A stretch of 6,036 bases of DNA from JAZRUF01 sp045652405 (GCA_045652405.1 JAZRUF010000078.1:1-6036); one strand, 5' to 3'. Positions 1-5,767 are shown, counted from the stretch's first letter. Numbers and translations are program-made. Notes: generated by a model not told the origin, from the letters alone.

Positions 1-27
1 TTTTGCTTTCTGTTTAAAATGTTTCAT
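1..27 (-). CDS. 5' end of an unidentified gene running off the left edge
   Basis: Only nine codons are visible, reading MKHFKQKAK from an ATG at 27. A perfect AGGAGG (37-42 on the plus strand) sits 9 bases upstream, which makes the start convincing despite the tiny length. It lies 61 bases after the stop of the GH20-like gene on the same strand with no hairpin between, so the two are probably co-transcribed. The lysine-rich start would suit a signal peptide or lipoprotein leader, for example of a sugar-binding transporter protein. Nine residues cannot show that, and the product is unknown. Confidence 0.6.
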
Positions 28-88
28 TTTTTTAATCCTCCTAAAAAAATTTTATATTTAAATATTTCCGCTTTGTATTTTTGCGAAA

Positions 89-1054
89 TTATTTACAAAA
101 TTTATCCCGCGCCGCCTTGAGTGCGCGTATGTTTTCAACTATCTCGTCGATGCTTTTCATATCCGTAAACGTCCACGGTGCGACCATGAATCCCGCCATA
201 CGTTCAGCCGGCATATTCTCTGTAAAAAACTCAACCATATCCTCCGGATTGTCCTTGCACCAACAAATAGACGAGCATGGCACCAAATCGTATCCCGCCT
301 CAGCAGTTGGAATTGAGCGCGTCATAAACCGTACGCACAGTGGATCTTCTTCCACATATGTATAACCTTTTCCCTTATATGTTTCCTCATATATACTTCC
401 GGCAATCGGAGTGTAATGCTCCGGCTTTAATCCGCGGTAATTCCATGGTGAGAGCATAATGCTTCCCGGCTTAATCCTCTTTTGAAATTCTTCCGGATAC
501 ATCAGCGCAAGATCGCCCCAAATCCAAGGCTTTGCCCCCTTGTCACGCACACAGTCACACATGAACTGCACATCGTGCCACAAAAGTTCGCCTTGACGGT
601 ATGCGACCAAATCCATCCTTTTAAAGAAGATTGGGTCGCCCTCCTCATCCATACACAGATGAATATACTCCGGCTTATCAAACAGGTCATACACCTCATA
701 TATAAGGTTGCGAACCACCTCATAATATTTCGGAAGTCCCATCATCCTGCGGTAATCACCGAGCCATTCGTGATGCCCCGCCGAAAGCTGTAGCATGGGT
801 ATAAGAGAAATGCCCTTTTGCTTAAGCCTTGCCACTTCATAGCGCACACGCTCGCGCGTCCATGCATCCGCCCTTGCGATATCCGGATGCGATGCGTAAT
901 GAATACCCTCGCCAATGTCAAGAACTATCATATTAAAGCCATTCTCCGCCGCTGCATCAACCGTCTTCCCCCAAGCCTCGTCCTCGAATCCGAAGCCGGG
1001 GAAATCCGATACCTTACGGTTTGGACCGAGTTTTGCATGCAATGCCCAAATCAT
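89..1054 (-). CDS. GH20-like TIM-barrel protein, putative glycoside hydrolase (paralogue A)
   Basis: This 321-residue protein resembles the catalytic barrel of GH20 beta-N-acetylhexosaminidases without the usual N-terminal accessory domain. Seen in it: a strand MIWALHAKLG (1-10), NGFNMIVLDIGEG (38-50), GISLIPML (81-88) then SAGHH (91-95), the acidic motif HLCMDEEGD (132-140), KPWIWGD (175-181) and LSPWNYRGLKPEHY (201-214). In GH20 a D-E pair at the equivalent HIGGDE motif performs substrate-assisted catalysis, so D136 with E137 or E138 are candidate catalytic residues. No signal peptide or membrane segment is seen, so it is probably cytoplasmic and may act on imported oligosaccharides. The ATG at 1054 is chosen because AGGGGAGG lies 7 bases upstream and the paralogue starts at the same MIWAL; the frame stays open 14 codons further upstream without support. 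It diverges from the AraC-family gene. The exact substrate and even hydrolase activity are inference; the coding call is firm. Confidence 0.8.
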   Translation of the reverse strand: MIWALHAKLGPNRKVSDFPGFGFEDEAWGKTVDAAAENGFNMIVLDIGEGIHYASHPDIARADAWTRERVRYEVARLKQKGISLIPMLQLSAGHHEWLGDYRRMMGLPKYYEVVRNLIYEVYDLFDKPEYIHLCMDEEGDPIFFKRMDLVAYRQGELLWHDVQFMCDCVRDKGAKPWIWGDLALMYPEEFQKRIKPGSIMLSPWNYRGLKPEHYTPIAGSIYEETYKGKGYTYVEEDPLCVRFMTRSIPTAEAGYDLVPCSSICWCKDNPEDMVEFFTENMPAERMAGFMVAPWTFTDMKSIDEIVENIRALKAARDKFCK

Positions 1055-1086
1055 CAGTATTCCTCCCCTTTTATTTTTATAATAAT

Positions 1087-1115
1087 AATGTAACATGCCG
1101 ATACATGCATTTCAA
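1087..1115 (-). promoter_or_regulatory. Probable promoter of the paralogue A gene
   Basis: Read on the minus strand, TTGAAA (1110-1115) is followed 17 bases later by TACATT (1087-1092), preceded by TG one base upstream as in an extended -10. It would start transcription about 25 bases before the ATG at 1054, just ahead of the AGGGGAGG site. The -10 matches consensus at four of six positions, so this is moderate evidence. Confidence 0.5.
1093..1108. promoter_or_regulatory. ACATGC direct repeat, candidate regulator site
   Basis: ACATGC occurs twice (1093-1098 and 1103-1108) with a 10-base period, one helical turn, inside the spacer of the paralogue A promoter. AraC-family proteins bind direct half-sites, so an activator or repressor site is plausible. 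Only two short copies are seen and no matching pair was found before paralogue B. Confidence 0.25.
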
Positions 1116-1153
1116 TAACCAAAATATTGCAATTCTTGCCAGAAGAATGCACT

Positions 1154-1166
1154 ATTTTCCGAAAAT
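1154..1166. promoter_or_regulatory. Perfect inverted repeat upstream of the AraC-family promoter
   Basis: ATTTTC, one base, GAAAAT form a perfect 6-1-6 palindrome ending 13 bases before the -35 of the rightward promoter. A second, imperfect inverted repeat (GCAATTCTT 1129-1137 with AAGAATGC 1143-1150) lies next to it. Both fall between the divergent promoters, where an operator would act on either gene. Function is inferred from position and symmetry only. Confidence 0.3.
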
Positions 1167-1179
1167 GGTATTAATTTAT

Positions 1180-1208
1180 TGGACAAACCGTCTTACATGT
1201 TGTATAAT
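1180..1208 (+). promoter_or_regulatory. Promoter of the AraC-family gene
   Basis: TGGACA (1180-1185), a 17-base spacer and a perfect TATAAT (1203-1208) form a strong sigma-A promoter. The transcript would start near 1215, giving a leader of about 60 bases before the ATG at 1275. The promoter lies inside the upstream extension of the reading frame, which argues against the TTG start at 1179. Confidence 0.75.
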
Positions 1209-1274
1209 AATTTCAGAAAGGTGCATACGCATTCTGTAACAATCGTTTTGTCTCGGGAAGGAGGGCTCTTCCGT

Positions 1275-2174
1275 ATGAAGGATTGTGTTTTTCATGCAAG
1301 TATTCCCAGTTGGAAATACCCGGTTGAAGTAAACAATAACAATAAGCGTGTGGTTGACCCGAATCACAATCACGATTTCCTTCAAATTTTCCACATGAAT
1401 TCCGGCACATGCTCTCATTATGTGGACCAATATTCTACCACGCTTAACCCTCGTGCAGTATCCATTCTTCCGGCAGGATACCCCCATTATACTGACGCAC
1501 GCCATGCAGATAACAATTTATATCTGTTTAATTTGACTGACCGTTTGTTCTCAGACTCACCGGATAACCCAAGAAACTTTTCAAGCTTGTGCATAAAGCC
1601 TCTGTGCCGCACGGTTTTGAAAAAAACTCCGATTATATATCCTCGTGTGGAAACCACCGGCAAACTGCGCGTCCTTTTTGACGAGATGAATACTCTTTTA
1701 AAAAATCACTCGGTCGAAAAGCTTCCCATAGTGCGCGGTAAAACGGTCGAGTTGATGACCCTGCTTGCTGATGAGTACATGTCACTTGAAGGTGCTCTGT
1801 ACGGCTCAAGCATGTCCTCATACTGCCCATCTATATATGTAGCTTTTAATTATATCCACAGCAATTATGCTAATGAGAATTTGTCCGCAGAAGAGGTGGC
1901 ACACGCCGCCTTAATGTCGGTACGTTCATTCCACCGCATTTTCACGGAAATCATGGGCATGCCCTTTATGCAGTATGTAAAATATCTCAGACTGCGCCGC
2001 GCAAAAGAGCTTTTGGCAGACACTAACAGAATTTTGTCTGATATTTCCTCCGCCTGCGGTTTTATTGATATTACTACTTTCCATCGTCTTTTCCGGAATC
2101 ATACCGGTTTTACCCCGCGTAAATACCGCCTTTTCGTGAAAAATACTCTGTGTGCATATCCCATGCAGCAATAA
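1275..2174 (+). CDS. AraC-family transcriptional regulator
   Basis: A 299-residue regulator with the usual two-part plan. The N-terminal half carries a cupin-like sensor signature, HNHDFLQIFHMNSG (31-44) followed by LNPRAVSILPAGYPHYTD (57-74), the region that binds a sugar or other small ligand in many family members. The C-terminal domain (about 188-286) holds two helix-turn-helix units: LSAEEVAHAALMSVRSFHRI (203-222) and ILSDISSACGFIDITTFHRL (253-272), ending in the family hallmark FRNHTGFTPRKYR (273-285). The ATG at 1275 follows AAGGAGG by 10 bases; the SD lies partly in the loop of a small GGAAG/CTTCC hairpin (1256-1272). The gene sits between two GH20-like paralogues, diverging from one and preceding the other, so it most likely regulates both in response to a glycan-derived signal. 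Family assignment is firm; ligand and targets are inferred. Confidence 0.93.
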   Translation: MKDCVFHASIPSWKYPVEVNNNNKRVVDPNHNHDFLQIFHMNSGTCSHYVDQYSTTLNPRAVSILPAGYPHYTDARHADNNLYLFNLTDRLFSDSPDNPRNFSSLCIKPLCRTVLKKTPIIYPRVETTGKLRVLFDEMNTLLKNHSVEKLPIVRGKTVELMTLLADEYMSLEGALYGSSMSSYCPSIYVAFNYIHSNYANENLSAEEVAHAALMSVRSFHRIFTEIMGMPFMQYVKYLRLRRAKELLADTNRILSDISSACGFIDITTFHRLFRNHTGFTPRKYRLFVKNTLCAYPMQQ

Positions 2175-2188
2175 TCCATACTGTAAAG

Positions 2189-2231
2189 AAAGCACCGCTC
2201 ATCTGTCGCATACGTTTTGAGCAGTGCTTTT
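2189..2231 (+). terminator. Intrinsic terminator after the AraC-family gene
   Basis: AAAGCACCGCTCA (2189-2201) and TGAGCAGTGCTTT (2218-2230) form a 13-bp stem with one mismatch around a 16-base loop, 14 bases after the stop codon. The right arm runs into TTTTATATTATTATG, a T-rich though interrupted tail. It separates the regulator from the next gene, which has its own promoter. Confidence 0.75.
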
Positions 2232-2270
2232 ATATTATTATGTTATTTTTTGCCATTTTTTTAAATGCAG

Positions 2271-2300
2271 TTGATATATGACTTAATATACAATTATAAT
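2271..2300 (+). promoter_or_regulatory. Promoter of the paralogue B gene
   Basis: TTGATA (2271-2276), 18 bases, then a perfect TATAAT (2295-2300). The start site would be near 2307, leaving a short leader with AAAGGAG (2319-2325) 10 bases before the ATG at 2336. The word AAATGCA lies just upstream of the -35 (2263-2269) and also overlaps the paralogue A -35 in the same promoter-relative orientation, a weak hint of shared control. Confidence 0.7.
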
Positions 2301-2335
2301 ATAAAAAATTTTGCATATAAAGGAGATTTTAAATT

Positions 2336-3298
2336 ATGATCTGGGCGTTATACGCAGAACTTGGTCAGAACATGTGGTTTACCGAAAGCCAGAAGCTTGA
2401 GTTTAATGAAGATTCATGGAAAAAGTTGGTTGACTCAGTAGTGGAGAATGGCTTTAACATGATAGTTCTTGACCTTGGCGAGGGTGTGCACTACGGCACG
2501 CATCCCGAACTTGCAAAGGAGGGAGCTTGGACGCGTGAGCGCGTGCGCGAAGAGGTGAAAGCACTTCGCGAGCGTGGGATTACACTTATTCCGAAATTAA
2601 ACTTCTCCGCATGCCATCACATGTGGCTGGGCGAATACCGCAAAATGATGGGGCTTCCGAAGTACTACGAAGTCTGCCGCGACTTGATAAACGAAATATA
2701 TAATTTATTCGATAAGCCTGAGTATATTCATATCGGCATGGATGAAGAAGGCGACGAGCGTTTCTTCAGGCAAATGGACCTTGTTGCATATCGTCAAGGC
2801 GAGCTCTTATGGCACGATTTGCAGTTTTTGCTCGACAGCGTGCGTGATACCGGCGCAAAACCGTGGATTTGGGCGGACATCGCATTTATCGAAGCAGAAG
2901 AGTTTAAAAAACGCATCAAACCCGGAAGTGTTCTTCTCTCGCCGTGGAATTACCGCGGCTTAAAACCCGAGCACTACACCCCGATTGCGGGTTCTGAATA
3001 CGAGGAGTATTACAAGGGCACCGGGTATACATATGTAGAAGAAGACCCGCTCTGCATAAGATATATGGAGCGCTCACTCCCGACCGCAAAAGCTGGGTAT
3101 GACATTGTTCCCTGCGCATCTGTAATCTGGAATGACTACAACGCAGATGACGTTGTCGAGTATTTCACGGAAAATATGACTGACCACACCGCAGGCTTTA
3201 TGATTGCACCGTGGAAAACAACCTCATCCGAGCATATAGACGAAATCATCAAAAACATAACCGCCCTTAAAGCGGCACGTGATAAATTCTGCAAATAA
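2336..3298 (+). CDS. GH20-like TIM-barrel protein, putative glycoside hydrolase (paralogue B)
   Basis: A 320-residue paralogue of the minus-strand gene at 89-1054, identical at about 216 of 320 aligned positions by hand count, with one single-residue gap near residue 284. Conserved blocks are MIWAL (1-5), NGFNMIVLD (38-46), MMGLPKYYEV (104-113), LVAYRQGELLWHD (149-161), LSPWNYRGLKPEHYTPIAGS (201-220), GYTYVEEDPLC (230-240) and the last 11 residues. The acidic motif reads HIGMDEEGD (132-140), closer to the GH20 HIGGDE motif than in paralogue A, which has C for G at 134. D136, E137 and E138 are candidate catalytic residues. The region around residues 11-30 is the most divergent and could set substrate choice. 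No signal peptide is seen, so it is probably intracellular. It is transcribed from its own promoter after the AraC-family gene and ends at a strong hairpin. Whether it is a hexosaminidase or a related, uncharacterised hydrolase cannot be told from sequence. Confidence 0.82.
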   Translation: MIWALYAELGQNMWFTESQKLEFNEDSWKKLVDSVVENGFNMIVLDLGEGVHYGTHPELAKEGAWTRERVREEVKALRERGITLIPKLNFSACHHMWLGEYRKMMGLPKYYEVCRDLINEIYNLFDKPEYIHIGMDEEGDERFFRQMDLVAYRQGELLWHDLQFLLDSVRDTGAKPWIWADIAFIEAEEFKKRIKPGSVLLSPWNYRGLKPEHYTPIAGSEYEEYYKGTGYTYVEEDPLCIRYMERSLPTAKAGYDIVPCASVIWNDYNADDVVEYFTENMTDHTAGFMIAPWKTTSSEHIDEIIKNITALKAARDKFCK

Positions 3299-3310
3299 CT
3301 ATTTTAACTC

Positions 3311-3363
3311 TTACAAACAACAGCGTATAGGAACATTTACTTCCTATACGCTGTTGTTGTTTG
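3311..3363. terminator. Bidirectional terminator between convergent genes
   Basis: CAACAGCGTATAGGAA (3318-3333) pairs perfectly with TTCCTATACGCTGTTG (3341-3356) around a 7-base loop, a 16-bp stem that extends outwards with a 3-base bulge (ACAAA against TTGTTTGT). It starts about 20 bases after the paralogue B stop and lies 73 bases beyond the stop of the convergent peptidase gene, so it can serve both. Tails are T-rich (TTGTTTGTT, and TTTGT on the other strand) but not pure T runs. The stretch 3364-3435 shows nothing further that I can support. Confidence 0.75.
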
Positions 3364-3435
3364 TTACATAAACTTTTTAAAATTCAATGGTGTAGTATAC
3401 CCCAATAACGCTAACATGTACCCAATTAATATAAT

Positions 3436-4149
3436 TTACACCTCTGGATTACATATCAGGCAAGGTTTATAACCATCGTTTATGGCTTTATTGAGCGTGA
3501 TTTCTGTCAAATTATTTTTATACTTGATAATAATGCAATGTTTTCGATGATATTTTTTACCGGCCGATGTTACATAATACTTGCTATCGGAAATTACAGA
3601 GCGCGACGTGTAAACGACCGCGGGCTCTGATGGCGCAATTGAGGTATTAACCATATATAAAAGCCCTAAAGCACATATTATCAGAGCTATTATGCTAACT
3701 AACCACTTCCATTTTTTTATAAAAAAAAGATAGATTATAAAACCAATGCCGGGCTCTTTAATATAGCAGGAGAATTCATTTGCAAATTCTTCCTTTCTGA
3801 TTTTAGAATTCTGCGCATCACTATTTCTAAAGCTTGGGTCACATATATGCCCAAGCTCATGCCGCAAAAGAGAGCATTTGTCCTCATCAGAAAGCGCCGA
3901 ATTAATAAATAAAAATTTAAGGCTGTTATTTATATATAGGAAAGAGTCTGTTTGTTCAATCTCATTTTCAATCCTTAATCTTTTTATAAGCTCATACATA
4001 GGCCCTGAATCTACATATTTTTTATACTCAATAACCGTAAACTGATTAGATTCAATAACACGCTGTAAATCAGCACTGCTTTTTAAAAAGTAATATTTAT
4101 TTTTAATAAGTGTTTTACGCGCTATATGCTTTGCTAAATTATTTTCCAT
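3436..4149 (-). CDS. ImmA/IrrE-type metallopeptidase with membrane anchor and C-terminal His/Cys domain
   Basis: A 237-residue protein. The N-terminal part (about 1-130) is ImmA/IrrE-like: the zinc-binding HELGH is at 97-101 within LLRHELGHIC, followed by EEFANEFSCYI (120-130), matching the E-x-x-AN helix that supplies the third ligand in this family. ImmA peptidases cleave a partner HTH repressor and so derepress integrative elements. Unusually, the protein continues with a short hydrophobic patch (135-144), a clear transmembrane segment (about 149-167) and a C-terminal domain (191-235) with HRKHC (201-205) and CLIC (230-233), resembling the small Ada-like zinc-binding domain appended to various Bacillota surface or nuclease proteins. 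With one membrane pass the peptidase would be cytoplasmic and the His/Cys domain outside. The ATG at 4149 overlaps the upstream repressor stop by 11 bases, with AGGA just ahead; an ATG eight codons further upstream lacks a better site. Translational coupling with the repressor is likely. The partner is inferred from operon position. Confidence 0.85.
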   Translation of the reverse strand: MENNLAKHIARKTLIKNKYYFLKSSADLQRVIESNQFTVIEYKKYVDSGPMYELIKRLRIENEIEQTDSFLYINNSLKFLFINSALSDEDKCSLLRHELGHICDPSFRNSDAQNSKIRKEEFANEFSCYIKEPGIGFIIYLFFIKKWKWLVSIIALIICALGLLYMVNTSIAPSEPAVVYTSRSVISDSKYYVTSAGKKYHRKHCIIIKYKNNLTEITLNKAINDGYKPCLICNPEV

Positions 4150-4576
4150 CGTTATCCTTTTTAATTTTTTCAACTATGTTCATGATTGCTTTTTCTTCGT
4201 CTGTCAAAGGTTTACCTGAAGTAATGCTTCCATAGGCAGCAATAATAGCCTCTTGCAAAAATTCAGGGTGAAGCCGTCTGTACTCGGTTTGCGCTACCGA
4301 CGCAACCGTATGCTTCCCAATATCGTCAAGTGAACTGTAAATTTTTATAAATTCCAATAATTCATTATCAATGACGACAGGATGTTCATTAACAGGATGA
4401 ATATCCAGCTCTTTAAAAATCTTACTTACCATACCGTAATTGGATAATGATACACCGTTTTTTAAAATAAAATTTACTGTTGTTCGCGGTATATTGGTAT
4501 GCTTAGAGAAATTCTCTATCGTTTTGAATTTTTCTTTTATCCTCTTGCGAATCAGTTCTTTATATAAATCCAACAT
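4139..4576 (-). CDS. HTH (Cro/CI-like) repressor, ImmR-like
   Basis: A 145-residue DNA-binding protein. Residues about 5-58 form a compact HTH domain with FSKHTNIPRTTVNFILKNG (23-41) as the turn and recognition helix, ending in FKELDIHP (54-61). The remainder (68-145) is mostly helical and charged, and would carry dimerisation and any cleavage site for the partner peptidase. The ATG at 4576 is preceded by AGGGGGGTG, an SD-like run about 4 bases upstream; 16 extra in-frame codons upstream would overlap the promoter and are rejected. The stop overlaps the peptidase start, the same gene order as in ImmR-ImmA pairs. Its own promoter -10 overlaps a GTACAA motif that recurs after the recombinase promoter, so autoregulation and repression of the recombinase are likely. 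Role is inferred from fold and context. Confidence 0.82.
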   Translation of the reverse strand: MLDLYKELIRKRIKEKFKTIENFSKHTNIPRTTVNFILKNGVSLSNYGMVSKIFKELDIHPVNEHPVVIDNELLEFIKIYSSLDDIGKHTVASVAQTEYRRLHPEFLQEAIIAAYGSITSGKPLTDEEKAIMNIVEKIKKDNDGK

Positions 4577-4595
4577 AATCACCCCCCTATGCGAT

Positions 4596-4624
4596 AGTGT
4601 ACAACACAATGTCAAATTCGTCAA
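4596..4624 (-). promoter_or_regulatory. Promoter of the repressor-peptidase operon
   Basis: On the minus strand, TTGACG (4619-4624) is followed after 17 bases by TACACT (4596-4601). The -10 matches four of six consensus bases. It overlaps the GTACAA word (4599-4604) proposed as a repressor half-site, which would give negative autoregulation. Transcription would start near 4589, just before the SD-like G run. Confidence 0.55.
4599..4607. promoter_or_regulatory. Candidate repressor operator O1
   Basis: GTACAACAC lies across the -10 of the repressor promoter and is part of a GTGT-ACA-ACAC symmetric stretch (4597-4607). The leading GTACAA recurs at 4680 and, inverted, at 4716-4721 next to the divergent promoter. 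Bound repressor here would shut its own operon. This is motif recurrence only. Confidence 0.35.
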
Positions 4625-4642
4625 TAAATATAGCCAAAACCG

Positions 4643-4670
4643 TTGACAAATTATGGTTTGATGATATAAT
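4643..4670 (+). promoter_or_regulatory. Consensus promoter of the recombinase gene
   Basis: Both hexamers are perfect, TTGACA (4643-4648) and TATAAT (4665-4670), with a 16-base spacer. This would be a very strong sigma-A promoter unless repressed. The start site would be near 4677, directly against the GTACAA motif at 4680, and the leader before the recombinase ATG would be about 150 bases. Confidence 0.85.
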
Positions 4671-4679
4671 CAAAAGACA

Positions 4680-4721
4680 GTACAATATACATTTTACAGC
4701 GAATTAGATATTGTATTGTAC
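4680..4721. promoter_or_regulatory. Candidate repressor operator pair O2/O3
   Basis: GTACAATA (4680-4687) and TATTGTAC (4714-4721) are perfect 8-base inverted repeats 26 bases apart, immediately after the recombinase promoter start site. The right arm sits in a TATTGTATTGTAC tandem. A repressor or a dimer pair bound here would block transcription at the start site. An RNA hairpin is an alternative reading, although the loop would be long and the stem AT-rich. Confidence 0.45.
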
Positions 4722-4761
4722 GTCAACAAGGTTTTATACCATAAAAATCAGTAAATTATTG

Positions 4762-4826
4762 GCAACTTCATGTAATATTATTATGTTCGCGGTAAAATAA
4801 TAATATAAATATAGAAAGGAAGTTGC
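4762..4826 (+). promoter_or_regulatory. Leader hairpin covering the recombinase Shine-Dalgarno
   Basis: GCAACTTC (4762-4769) is the exact complement of GAAGTTGC (4819-4826), and nested inside it ATATTATTAT (4775-4784) pairs perfectly with ATAATAATAT (4797-4806) around a 12-base loop. The outer right arm includes GGAAG of the recombinase SD (AAAGGAAG, 4815-4822). If folded, the messenger would hide the ribosome site and keep recombinase translation low. A DNA-level role as a protein binding site is also possible. Confidence 0.45.
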
Positions 4827-4829
4827 ACA

Positions 4830-5672
4830 ATGGCTAAAATTATAACCGATGATTTGATTGAAAAATTTAAGCACCATTTAATTAATGAAGAAAAGGCTGC
4901 TGCAACGCTGGAAAAATATATGCGTGATATTAAGGCCTTCTCTCTATGGACCTCTGGTTGCGAATTTGACAAACGCAAAGTTCTTGATTACAAAGAATAT
5001 CTGATAGGCAAATTTGCGCCTGCATCTGTTAATTCTGTTTTATCTTCACTCAACAGTTTTTTTGAATTCAATAATTGGTATGAGATGAAGGTCAAAATGC
5101 TCAAAATCCAAAAACATATTTTTGCACAAAAGGATAACGAACTTTCAAAAGCAGAGTACGAAAGACTGCTTGATGCCGCAAAAGCGAAGAATAACGAAAG
5201 GTTATATCTCCTGATGCAAACTATATGCTCAAGCGGAATCAGAGTATCAGAATTACAATATATAACAGTTGAGGCTATAAGGCTGAGAACGGCTAATATT
5301 AATTGCAAGGGTAAAATGAGAGTCGTAATCCTACCCAAAGAGCTTTGCAAAATGCTCGCAGAATACGCGAAACACAAAAAAATAACAAGTGGCCCTGTAT
5401 TTGTTACAAAAACGGGAAATCCACTTGACAGAAGCACTATATGGAAAATGATGAAAGCACTTTGCAACAGTGCAAGGGTATCTAAGCTTAAAGTCTTCCC
5501 CCATAATTTAAGGCATCTTTTCGCACGCACTTTTTACAAACTTCAAAAAGACATTGTAAGACTTGCAGACATTCTCGGACATTCAAGCGTAAACACCACA
5601 CGTATATACACAATGGAAACAGGCGAAATACACCGTAGGCAAATTCAAAAATTAGGGCTTTTACGTCTATAA
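4830..5672 (+). CDS. Tyrosine recombinase (integrase/Xer-like)
   Basis: A complete 280-residue site-specific recombinase that breaks and rejoins DNA through a 3'-phosphotyrosine. The N-terminal core-binding (SAM-like) domain spans about 5-95 and the catalytic domain about 105-270. Catalytic residues are all visible: R138 in SSGIRVSEL, a lysine in the CKGKMR beta-turn (K160 or K162), H225 and R228 in HNLRH, H251 in LGHSS, and the nucleophile Y260 in TTRIYT. The length is near that of XerC/XerD and shorter than phage integrases with an arm-binding domain, which suits a simple Xer or Cre-like enzyme acting on short sites. The ATG at 4830 has AAAGGAAG 7 bases upstream. It is divergent from a repressor/ImmA pair, which implies inducible control. 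Two dif-like repeats lie just downstream, the first starting 7 bases after the stop codon, and are its most likely substrates. Whether it inverts, excises or integrates DNA cannot be read from the protein alone. Confidence 0.93.
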   Translation: MAKIITDDLIEKFKHHLINEEKAAATLEKYMRDIKAFSLWTSGCEFDKRKVLDYKEYLIGKFAPASVNSVLSSLNSFFEFNNWYEMKVKMLKIQKHIFAQKDNELSKAEYERLLDAAKAKNNERLYLLMQTICSSGIRVSELQYITVEAIRLRTANINCKGKMRVVILPKELCKMLAEYAKHKKITSGPVFVTKTGNPLDRSTIWKMMKALCNSARVSKLKVFPHNLRHLFARTFYKLQKDIVRLADILGHSSVNTTRIYTMETGEIHRRQIQKLGLLRL

Positions 5673-5678
5673 ACAAAG

Positions 5679-5712
5679 ATACCACATAATCGAAATTATG
5701 TTGCAAGGCATA
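5679..5712. repeat. dif-like recombination site R1
   Basis: A 34-base site: left arm ATACCACATAA (5679-5689), centre TCGAAA, right arm TTATGTTGCAA (5696-5706), then GGCATA. The 11-6-11 layout with inner CATAA and TTATG matches the general form of Xer dif sites (Escherichia coli dif has CATAA, six bases, TTATG). It matches R2 at 28 of 34 positions; four of the six differences are the central CGAA (5691-5694). It starts 7 bases after the recombinase stop codon. Assigning it as a site for that enzyme is inference. Confidence 0.65.
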
Positions 5713-5718
5713 AATGAA

Positions 5719-5746
5719 TTGACACCAGAAGGAACTAGACTACTAT
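5719..5746 (+). promoter_or_regulatory. Rightward promoter P1 inside the R1-R2 segment
   Basis: TTGACA (5719-5724), a 16-base spacer and TACTAT (5741-5746) followed by ATG. It lies 6 bases after R1. It would start near 5753 and run into the terminator ending at 5839, making a transcript of under 90 bases. The -10 matches consensus at four of six positions. Confidence 0.5.
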
Positions 5747-5767
5747 ATGGCACACACATATTTTTCT

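Noticed and set aside
1055..1096. Upstream ATG extending paralogue A by 14 residues
   Set aside because: The added segment contains the ribosome site itself, and the paralogue starts at MIWAL.
1179..1274. TTG start extending the AraC-family protein by 32 residues
   Set aside because: The extension overlaps a strong promoter (1180-1208), has no ribosome site and lacks family-like sequence; the ATG at 1275 has a good SD.
1417..1425. ATTATGTGG, matching the inverted left arm of R1/R2
   Set aside because: It is a single nine-base match inside the AraC-family coding sequence with no second arm; chance is adequate.
4577..4624. Upstream in-frame start for the HTH repressor
   Set aside because: It overlaps the operon promoter and the SD-like G run; the internal ATG at 4576 is better placed.
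4988..5530. 180-codon open frame antisense to the recombinase
   Set aside because: It is a shadow of a complete, motif-rich recombinase gene, with no family features of its own.
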